A stretch of 64,000 bases of DNA, taken from positions 27,357,715-27,421,714 of the forward strand of contig OU452200.1 of the NCBI GenBank assembly GCA_911728435.2. Direction: 5' to 3'. Source of the DNA: Apoderus coryli (Eukaryota > Arthropoda > Insecta > Coleoptera > Attelabidae). This document shows, piece by piece, positions 60,201 to 64,000 of this stretch. Numbering within the stretch: the stretch's first letter is position 1; each line of letters starts with the position of its first letter. The notes under the pieces are model-generated. The model ran no database searches, was not told the origin of the DNA, and worked only from the letters and a program-made list of their open reading frames with translations. The position numbers and the translations under genes are program-made.

Positions 60201-62507
60201 GTACGCTATACTTAAATTTATAAGATGATAATTGTTATATGTTTTGCTAAATTGTCGTATAATTGGGGGAGTATATCTGTTAGGCAAATAGATAAATAAA
60301 TAAAATATGTACATAAAGCTGCCGACGATATTCTAAAAGGTAATAAACATAATTTTATCTAATTTATTATATATCACTGCAAAGTAGCAAACAAAACGTT
60401 TACGTACGTACTATTCATTCCGAAATTACCGCCAAAATTTGATTATTTTGTTCTCCCGCTAATTCGTGTTTTTCCTATAGAAGGGTCAAATCCTATTTTC
60501 CGAATTTGTTGACATTGAGGTATTGTCGTTTATAGTTTAATATCTTGTTATGGTTTTTCAGAAGAATATATACTGGTGTGGAGTACCCTTTAGTTATGAC
60601 TATGTTTTTGTGTGTTATGGCACGTGTGTTACTTTCTTCACATGACGTTTTCACAAGAACGATTAGTAAAATATCAGAAATGCATGGTGAAACTGATGAA
60701 GTCACTTTAGGTAAAATATTGGATGTTTGGTTATCAAAAATGCCAAATGTGTCTCAATTTGATCAAAGGAAATTATTAGGTAAGACAAGTATAATATTTT
60801 GATGTAATGGTATTAGTAAATATCTGACATCTACTCTCATGTACTGATTGATAATCGCATTATTATATATTTAATAAATATAATATAAATTGATATCACA
60901 TTTGGAAAACCCTTTGTGCACATACCACAAGAGGCCATTTATCTTTTGATTCAAAAAAATGTTTAGGCATTTGTATATATTATATTTATGGTTGTGTGTG
61001 TGTCCGTAAATATTGTCAGATAGAAAATAATTTTGTGCCATAGCGGACCTATTTGGTTTAAATTAGCAGCCCTATTTTCTAGTAAGAGGGTATTAGAAAT
61101 ATCAGAAAAATCTATATACTTGCCTCTTTTTCAAGCCTTCCTTCGGCGTTTTTCATCCCAAGGGATGCTGTCTTCTTAAGAAGTTAAATACAAAGTTTTT
61201 TTATAATTTTTTTTAATTCCAACAAATTCATAAAAAATTGGACAACAAAAATACCAGTCATAAAAATATGCACTTTCAGCACGTAAACCAGAGCAAATAT
61301 AATGTGTATTTTTTAGTTTCCGTCAAGTAAAGATGGATTTTGCACTAGAAATATGGTCCATTAATAAATATAAGTGCAAAATCTTGACATTGTAACAAGG
61401 ACTGTTTAATATTTACCTTACCTATACAAAAAAAATATTGTTTTCATGAAATTTATAACGTTGTTATGCAATTTTTCTAGCTTTAGCACTAGCCAACTTA
61501 TTAACAACGCAAAGTCGCCCAGTTTTACAGCTGTTCCCACGAATTCTTGTGAATATTTTAGAGGCATTAAATGATATAACCAAGACTGACGAAACTGACG
61601 AATCTCTTATGATTGATTCCTTGGTTTTGGTAGAGGGACAAAGTCCTAGCTACTTCTATGAAGGTGCTAATTCTTATTATGATACAGATCATGATCAAAG
61701 GAAAAAACAACTCATACTTGTTGATCCCGTTCATACGGTTGTGTTAAAGGATTATTTGCAAAGTCAGGTAAATTAAAAGCTTTTTTAAAGATGTGAATTT
61801 TGTTCGATTAATTGTTATGCCCCGTATAACCAAACAATATAATTTATATAAGTTTTATCAGTTCTTATTTTTTTTCAACTTGACCTATTGGATATTGACT
61901 GCTGGTATTTGAATGAGATTATGATTTAGATTTCCATTATGATACAAATTTTGTATCATGTTTGTTAAAATAATAACAATCTTTACCTATTTTAAGATTT
62001 CAAATAAAATTAACCTCATTATGTTTAATAAATCAAAATCTTGACAATTGACAGTTTTAATTATTCTTTTCTGAGGACACTAACACTGTTAGCGAAACGT
62101 TAGTTGATATTAAAAAAAGTGAAGTGGTGAAGTGTCTATGTAGAGTCCAAGAACTTATATCGCTTGGTTATACGAGACAAGGGGAAAGTGCTGAAATATC
62201 TTACGCAATCATTAATCTTTACGTGCCCTGTCTTTATATGATTTTTTTTAAGAGAGTGATCCCGTAATAACACTGTATTTTTTAGTCAGTGAATTTATTT
62301 CCTAGCTTGAAAAAGCGTAACGTCGCTGACTCAAATATTGAATTATTATTGAATTATTGTCCTTAACCCACGATTCCTAAAAATTACACAATTTTGTTAC
62401 AGTTGTTTGCCCTTCGAAATCAAATAGGTATGCAACAGTATCAACAACTGACACAATTGATAGACGCCGATACATTGCAACAAATGAAAGAGTATGTTAC
62501 ATTTTAA
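36141..62507 (+). CDS. IPO11: Importin-11, complete gene, 13 exons
   Basis: IPO11 is a nuclear import receptor of the importin-beta (karyopherin) family. It binds RanGTP through its N-terminal HEAT repeats and carries ubiquitin-conjugating enzymes and other cargo into the nucleus. The thirteen exons join in frame to 2949 nt (982 residues), close to the roughly 975 of vertebrate IPO11. The N-terminus matches the importin-N region (LKPAEEKLKEWETQ, NVRWIAVLYLKNGIDRYWRK). Other family blocks are LRVLRKLTVFGF, WKYSLRPSMERVFF, MWQESEEHNMLRCAI, VIYLLEDALDLWL-like and VDPVHTVVLKDYLQ near the end. All introns are GT-AG. The ATG at 36141 is the first in frame and matches the family start. Introns carry at least ten mobile elements, yet every exon is intact, so the gene is probably active. 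Confidence 0.95.
36335..36435 (+). CDS. IPO11: IPO11 exon 2
   Basis: It follows TTTACATTCTAG and encodes the importin-N block NVRWIAVLYLKNG. It ends CCAGA before GTTAGT. Confidence 0.92.
36500..36753 (+). CDS. IPO11: IPO11 exon 3
   Basis: It follows TTTTGTTTTAG and encodes ISEDEKESIRQHLL to SSKRLP with the family block RMDCPNNWPELFP. The donor is GTAACG. Confidence 0.93.
37240..37790 (-). pseudogene. jockey-like RT remnant in IPO11 intron 3
   Basis: The minus strand reads SIDSALSFVPYITAKVTGLL (a decayed LGVxFDSKLSFxPHI block) near 37630-37690. Next comes LFRVRFSSVVTHIH (decayed VRSKLEYSSVVW), then TYGLQATYKNFILENYLEMY (LLxLxFLYKIL block). Frames change between blocks. It is a heavily decayed non-LTR copy. 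Confidence 0.6.
37991..38257 (+). CDS. IPO11: IPO11 exon 4
   Basis: It follows TTATTTTAG and encodes GDRRKFQEFTSNIF to RIKTVMQC, including EKALLALRVLRKLTVFGF. The donor is GTAAGT (phase 1). Confidence 0.93.
38841..41510 (+). mobile_element. jockey-like non-LTR retrotransposon in IPO11 intron 4
   Basis: The left flank TTTGTGAAATAGTTT (38826-38840) recurs at 41520-41534, ten bases beyond the ATT-repeat tail, and is most likely the target duplication. The 3' end has the family phrase GTTAGACAATAAAGAG plus ATT repeats. It contains a 5' coding-like piece (38842-39099), a pre-RT region (39105-39947), RT (39908-40738) and the C-terminal tail (40732-41226), each separated by a frameshift. Confidence 0.85.
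39105..41226 (+). pseudogene. Broken RT reading frame of the 38841-41510 element
   Basis: The fingers and palm are clear: TSGPDNIPSFL, YRPISLLSNFAKIFETIIHE, QHGFFQSRSTITNL, YTDLSKAFDRIDH (first catalytic aspartate) and GAPLGSILAPLIFSIYINDM. At the second catalytic block the sequence is LLFADGLSLNIAKCK. The segment that should run from ADD through the next roughly 30 residues is deleted, so one of the paired aspartates is lost. Two frameshifts, near 39930 and 40735, complete the inactivation. Confidence 0.85.
41535..42909. other. IPO11 intron sequence, no gene recognised
   Basis: AT-rich. TACAAGGTGAGTTATGACGG at about 42021 is the start of a repeat related to 3695-3735 and, inverted, to 44193-44222. 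The last two may be the two ends of one element of about 2.2 kb that contains the retrotransposon at 42910-43830. Confidence 0.4.
42910..43830 (-). pseudogene. jockey-like RT C-terminal fragment in IPO11 intron 4
   Basis: The minus strand starts near 43830 (GIPQGSNLF, FINDLGK), has MIFADDLKISSTVDSVDG at about 43680-43735, then WCDANNLMLNPVNCKVV, and the C-terminal tail FRLTVPRINSRSHQLFRC with NIMLKSPLFTMSRTFN (42910-43164). Frameshifts separate the blocks. It is related to 26175-27060. Confidence 0.8.
44269..44735 (+). CDS. IPO11: IPO11 exon 5
   Basis: It follows TTGTTTTAG and encodes YNQIRTKGPKYPIEICEKYI, LLDAHPFSFIDLIQ and DSWKYSLR. It is the longest exon. The donor is GTAAGT (phase 0). 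Confidence 0.94.
45605..46316 (+). mobile_element. Non-LTR retrotransposon 3' fragment in IPO11 intron 5
   Basis: At 45640-45750 the plus strand reads ANTLTVLGVVFDSRLPFAGH, the post-catalytic RT block. The rest is decayed. The 3' end carries CTGTTGGACAATAAATGC and ATT repeats, the same ending as in other copies of this family in the window. Confidence 0.7.
46470..46652 (+). CDS. IPO11: IPO11 exon 6
   Basis: It follows TTGCTTTTAG and encodes PSMERVFFTFFHEFRDIL to CAFDLYDE. The donor is GTATTT (phase 0), weaker than the others. Confidence 0.92.
46997..47248. mobile_element. 250-bp TIR element with internal tandem repeats
   Basis: The ends ATGGGAAATCGTTAAGGTCC and, on the other strand, ATGGGAAATCGCTAAGGTCC frame an interior of about five degenerate units of roughly 22 bp containing GATGTAAATGACATAAA (47090-47185). 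The last unit is inverted (TTTATGTCATTTACATCG). No clear target duplication could be assigned. Confidence 0.75.
47352..47684 (+). CDS. IPO11: IPO11 exon 7
   Basis: It follows TTTTTTCCAG and encodes VNFDEWFSNTLLQELK, the block YRVIRRRAVALIGRWTNIK and TTECETK. The donor is GTGAGT (phase 0). Confidence 0.94.
48270..48810. repeat. Single-arm relative of the 55.2-56.2 kb palindrome
   Basis: ACATTACAGTAGTTTGCGACCA, CCTATTCAGGTGATCAAATG and TTTCCATTTGAAATAAGTAA match the right arm of the 963-bp palindrome in order. Here the terminal CCGGAAG hairpin is missing, and ACCCTGTAT words stand near both ends. It lies in IPO11 intron 7. Confidence 0.65.
48906..49071 (+). CDS. IPO11: IPO11 exon 8
   Basis: It follows GTACTTCTAG and encodes MHVLNVMTLLLERMGTLI and WQESEEHNMLRCAIVATLVQ. 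The donor is GTAAGT (phase 1). Confidence 0.94.
49163..49354 (+). CDS. IPO11: IPO11 exon 9
   Basis: It follows TGATTTTTAAG and encodes GMGGVKPELNQFLLPIIQL and YLLEDALDLWLAFLE. The donor is GTATGT (phase 1). Confidence 0.94.
49451..49882 (+). pseudogene. AP endonuclease C-terminal part of the non-LTR element
   Basis: The phrases IILGDLNVNFLN, NLIQIINEPTRVTANSSTLLD and PADEISDHRIVYV contain the GDLN and SDH catalytic blocks of the apurinic-type endonuclease of jockey/CR1-like elements. The upstream part is in another frame (YLGSFDDILSSVSPEHENYI), so a frameshift occurs near 49470. Confidence 0.8.
50117..51829 (+). CDS. Reverse transcriptase of non-LTR element (CR1/jockey group)
   Basis: It would copy element RNA at a nicked target. 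The 570 codons are open. The RT blocks run in order: GVDGINSTMLKY (about 75), VISILPTISKILEKLIFKQ, QCGFREGCTCTGSTLT, LVLLDYSKAFDTVNHKLL (first aspartate), SGVPQGSVLAPLLFIIY and AYADDMQILY (about 292, paired aspartates). The thumb and C-terminal tail follow, ending NKFKFKYKKYLFDTLI. The full catalytic triad is kept. The open frame starts inside the polyprotein, so this is the rear half of a former ORF2 and cannot act alone. Confidence 0.88.
   Translation: MRSNKGNQIPKQLSDPSDIGRYFAAFSQYVSADWDELINFYSNNVSDTDQSFSFTLARVEDIHDALQGIRTEALGVDGINSTMLKYCSPYIDPIITNIINSCIEQSYFPNLWKIAIGKPIPKCKNPSNFSDLRVISILPTISKILEKLIFKQIVDYCNENSIIPDNQCGFREGCTCTGSTLTTIINDIFEARDGGLSSVLVLLDYSKAFDTVNHKLLLSKLQFYNFDTNSLSLIRSYLQNRKQKIQSNNEFSSTTNILSGVPQGSVLAPLLFIIYTAKIINSISAGKVGAYADDMQILYNLKVEEYHERAEIINNELNSIQEISKKHALQLTSEKTKILCFGNVKNKNFLTSNMRIHMDNINIHFTESANDLGLLLSSDLRFCEHLKNLTKKAYMSLRLLYSNRHILNFSLKKKLCETLVLSHFTYCDFLYGSCLYEVDKNRIQKVQNCCRLIYGLRKRYHISHKIKETGWLNMVDRRHHHLASFVHKILNHKNSFKYLKNKFIKRSMIHTQPLRFTNKYTVPKHRTAMFCRSFIYNAINLYNSIPEQFKIFNINKFKFKYKKYLFDTLI
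52140..52930 (-). pseudogene. mariner transposase remnant
   Basis: The minus strand begins LVINDRKLKAHELADIVKIQ (N-terminal DNA-binding half, 52721-52930) and has LCAKWVPRELTVDQKQQRID. Then AGKVMASVFWDPNGTIFIDYL (second aspartate in WD) and HPPYSPDLAPSDFFLF (third aspartate) follow at 52188-52640. Frameshifts break it at least twice, and the first aspartate block is lost in a broken stretch. Confidence 0.85.
52940..53500 (-). pseudogene. Second DDE transposase remnant (IS630/Tc1-mariner type)
   Basis: The minus strand reads WCTIFFNELLDHIYS, VFGHFANICFTISKYL and then, at 52943-53140, DFFLWGPLKQKVYSGNLPHD with a DVVNECIQEAVHELNE tail. Blocks of the DFFLWG(x)LK type close the catalytic core of IS630-like insect transposases. 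It has multiple stops and frame changes. It abuts the mariner remnant on the same strand. Confidence 0.7.
53687..53777. repeat. 40-bp perfect inverted repeat, short loop
   Basis: TGTTAACATCTATAATATTG and the following 20 bp form a left arm (53687-53725) that returns exactly inverted at 53738-53777 around a loop of about 12 nt. An ACACCCTGTATA word precedes it. Confidence 0.9.
54087..54421. mobile_element. Inverted-repeat element just before IPO11 exon 10
   Basis: ATATATTTAATGAAATAATT and the following 11 bases (to 54117) recur inverted at 54391-54421, a 31-bp match. The 273-bp interior holds CTGATGATGAGAACATAGTT followed by CTTGAAAC (54316-54344). The right end lies 100 bp from the exon 10 acceptor. 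Confidence 0.75.
54521..54758 (+). CDS. IPO11: IPO11 exon 10
   Basis: It follows TTTAAATTTTAG and encodes YSTENLRTCLFICIVHLLL and IPVLGSETVVPILPRIF. The donor is GTAAGT (phase 2). Confidence 0.92.
55233..56195. mobile_element. 963-bp palindromic fold-back element
   Basis: The arms of about 480 bp are imperfect inverted repeats centred at about 55714. The outer ends are AAACTACTACTG and its complement. Each arm has near its end a 21-bp palindrome, ACTTCCGGTTATACCGGAAGT, then GGAACCCG/GGAATACCC-type words and CATCCTGTATAT inside. The centre reads CCATTTAAGGATAGGACCAT-like words on both sides. It has no coding region. A single-arm relative is at 48270-48810. It lies in IPO11 intron 10. Confidence 0.85.
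57170..59482 (-). pseudogene. Transposase of the 56630-60078 element, one in-frame TGA
   Basis: The frame opens with ATG at 59482, runs 270 codons, meets TGA at 58670-58672 (context WKKS stop QEKREYVKG), and continues in the same frame to 57170, so a single change separates two halves of a protein of roughly 770 residues. The first half is acidic with KRKKRK-type basic clusters and a CKCKLSEHKTALECRKLS segment that could bind zinc. The second has RPRKDQCDTCVAYE, then FTMDMQSV, IFWSDGCSGQN and HTQMEADSMHSAIE. I read the D of TMDMQ, the D of SDGCSG and the E of MEAD as a DDE triad, 81 and 39 residues apart. The frame is otherwise clean, so the element moved recently. Similar proteins are common and unnamed in insect genomes. 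Confidence 0.8.
58670..58672 (-). other. In-frame TGA splitting the transposase
   Basis: Upstream and downstream codons are in the same frame. Nothing around it suggests programmed recoding; a simple nonsense mutation is the plain reading. Confidence 0.8.
60083..60561. other. IPO11 intron 10, remainder
   Basis: At 60260-60300 AATTGGGGGAGTATATCTGTTAGGCAAATAGATAAATAAATAA resembles the 3' end of a non-LTR copy (TTAGACAATAAA-like). No other feature. Confidence 0.3.
60562..60779 (+). CDS. IPO11: IPO11 exon 11
   Basis: It follows ATGGTTTTTCAG and encodes RIYTGVEYPLVMTMFLCVMA to FDQRKLL. The donor is GTAAGA (phase 1). Confidence 0.92.
61481..61767 (+). CDS. IPO11: IPO11 exon 12
   Basis: It follows AATTTTTCTAG and encodes LALANLLTTQSRPVL and VDPVHTVVLKDYLQSQ. 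The donor is GTAAAT (phase 0). Confidence 0.92.
62071..62098 (+). repeat. CTGAGGA-hairpin-GAAAC motif in IPO11 intron 12
   Basis: CTGAGGACACTAACACTGTT is followed by AGCGAAACGTTAG. CTAAC and GTTAG form the hairpin between CTGAGGA and GAAAC. It is similar in layout to the motifs at 28443-28468, 28713-28738, 31612-31637 and 54316-54344. Confidence 0.5.
62403..62507 (+). CDS. IPO11: IPO11 exon 13 (terminal)
   Basis: It follows TTTTGTTACAG and encodes LFALRNQIGMQQYQQL to QQMKEYVTF, then TAA at 62505-62507. Its length matches the family C-terminus. Confidence 0.85.
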   Translation: MFALRNQIGMQQYQQLTQLIDADTLQQMKEYVTF

Positions 62508-62694
62508 AAAATATTTTAATATAATGTGTATAATTTTATCGTAAATAATATATTATTGTAATTAGATAGAATGTCTAATAGAAGACACGAGTATTTAATT
62601 CAGGTGTTTCATTTTTTTAACATATTTCATGCAATAACCATAATTCGTTGAGTTTTTGAATTAACCTGTGCAGTTCAAACAGTCGTTCATTTTA

Positions 62695-62700
62695 AATAAA
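62695..62700 (+). terminator. Possible IPO11 polyadenylation signal AATAAA
   Basis: AATAAA lies 188 bp after the stop codon. In AT-rich DNA such words are frequent, so this is only plausible. Confidence 0.4.
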
Positions 62701-63016
62701 TTTTGTGCAATTTCAAAATACTTATAAAATTTACTTTGGATTTGTTGTTATTGTAAATACCGTATGCACTTTGAACCCCTCTCGTTTCTCGGAAACTGTA
62801 ACAGATATTTGAAATATATAAACGGTGTTTGATAGATTCACGTAATTTTTTAAAATGGGCTCCGTTCGAACATATGAACCAATTTCTTTTTAAAGCAACC
62901 ACCCTGATTTTTTTACCCTTTAAGTAGCATATTTTCTTTCATTTTGAATGATATGTAACACATAATACTTTTAATTTAAAAAATATCAAAAATCGAACTG
63001 AAATAGTATATTCTGT

Positions 63017-63122
63017 AACAAGTGAGGAATGTGGCATATTCTGAACGAGTGGAAATTTGTCACCTGAGCCGAAAGGCGAGGGTGACGGTCCACGAGTTCA
63101 GAATAGCTGATTCCTTACGTGT
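63017..63122. repeat. Nested hairpin with GAAA tetraloop
   Basis: An outer stem (AACAAGTGAGGAAT with ATTCCTTACGTGTT, 11 of 14 matching), a middle stem (ATTCTGAAC with GTTCAGAAT, then GTGGA with TCCAC), an inner stem (GTCACC with GGTGAC) and a terminal GCC-GAAA-GGC loop are nested in order. It is GC-richer than its surroundings. It may be an old fold-back transposon or a structured RNA. Confidence 0.7.
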
Positions 63123-64000
63123 TTTAGCGTAATTCATAAATATTTATATCTCTAGAAATGGAAAGATATATTTAAAATATATATAACAACTGTTTTACTT
63201 TTCAATATAATATCTTATTGAGATTTTTTTAAGTGTTTACATTTAAGTTTTGGCAGAAGGACAAATTGTGGAATTTGTTTGACATATATGTCATTATTTG
63301 AAAGTCTCTTATGTGGAATTCTTTATTTATATTATTTATCAGATATCTACTTATACACATTGAGGTAAGTTATTAATTATATTATTAATATTAAGTTTTA
63401 AAAGTACCTACCTATATAAATTGTTATAGAACTTTTTCAATATAATGCCTCGCGAAGTAGAGCTATAATTTGTACCCCTGCTGGAATTAGGGAATTGAGT
63501 TGCAGTCGTAGAAAAAAAGTATTATCAAATGGTACATATATGATGAATAATAACAACTATACCATTTCTTCTTCAAAAAAAATTATTCCATTTCAATTCC
63601 AAGCGAAATATTCAGCCTACTAGAGGCCAATAATGTCGATGCTTTGAAAACATCACCGTCATATTGGACCAAAAATTTATTAAAAATCGGTATTTAATTA
63701 AAAATTCGCACACTTAAAGTAATAGTATCGATCTTCAGGCGGGGAATGTGGCCTTTCCGTTTATGCATTGTCTAAGACGCTGAAAACTTCTACATGCTGA
63801 TTCATGGATGGTACAGCTAACGAAAGGAAATACTTATCAACATGACATGTCATAGGACACCAGAAATCGCTAAGCTCAACTGTTTCCCAAAGATGAAATT
63901 CACCCGTTTTTCTCTTTACATGTCAATAATTTGAGAACATGTGCGTTGATCCCGTCAAATCCTGGTGCCGATGATGTTTTCAAAGACAATATATAATATA

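Larger units (their letters stand above)
62508..64000. other. Downstream of IPO11, no gene recognised
   Basis: AT-rich. Apart from the hairpin at 63017-63122, nothing is recognised. No open frame resembles a known protein. Confidence 0.4.

Noticed and set aside
28443..62098. Proven hammerhead ribozymes
   Set aside because: The core words are present but stem III and a cleavage triplet are not seen; kept only as a hypothesis.

Overview
The window is eukaryotic nuclear DNA, most likely from an insect. It is AT-rich, has short GT-AG spliced exons, has many GTAGGTA/TACCTA words, and is dense in animal transposons. The order cannot be fixed; a hemipteran or beetle is my weak guess. There are no bacterial operons and no CRISPR array.

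Two host genes stand out, arranged head to head. On the minus strand, 29095-32975, is a three-exon gene for mitochondrial serine--tRNA ligase. On the plus strand, 36141-62507, is a complete thirteen-exon gene for importin-11 (IPO11), a nuclear transport receptor of the importin-beta family; the exons join without a frame break to 982 residues. Their roughly 3.2 kb shared upstream region carries two near-identical 455-bp TIR elements.

Everything else I can identify is mobile DNA. From 1 to 29 kb: a Helentron/HINE (DINE-1-like) element with about 140-bp repeats (570-2440); a decayed pogo element with TA target duplication (4431-6007); a 2.9-kb element with 31-bp perfect TIRs and a 7-bp duplication (6717-9592); a nested stack at 10.3-14.2 kb (HINE, containing a gypsy LTR element, whose LTR contains a tRNA-like-gene-bearing palindromic element, one tRNA-like unit of which is cut by a hAT MITE); hAT and pogo remnants; a fold-back mariner; non-LTR retrotransposon pieces; and a Penelope-like fragment. 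From 28 to 33 kb: a palindrome with hammerhead-like motifs and a hAT element inside a serine--tRNA ligase intron. From 36 to 62.5 kb the IPO11 introns hold five non-LTR copies, two adjacent transposase fragments, several fold-back elements including a 963-bp palindrome, and a 3.4-kb DNA transposon (56630-60078) whose transposase is interrupted by one in-frame TGA.

The best candidates for something undescribed are: (a) a transposon family with termini CAAAGATTAAT and 7-bp target duplications, seen twice with intact ends and duplications; (b) its member at 10781-12205, which carries three 70-nt tRNA-like genes, two of them in a palindrome of roughly 590 bp; and (c) recurring CTGANGA-hairpin-GAAAC motifs in fold-back elements that resemble a hammerhead core.
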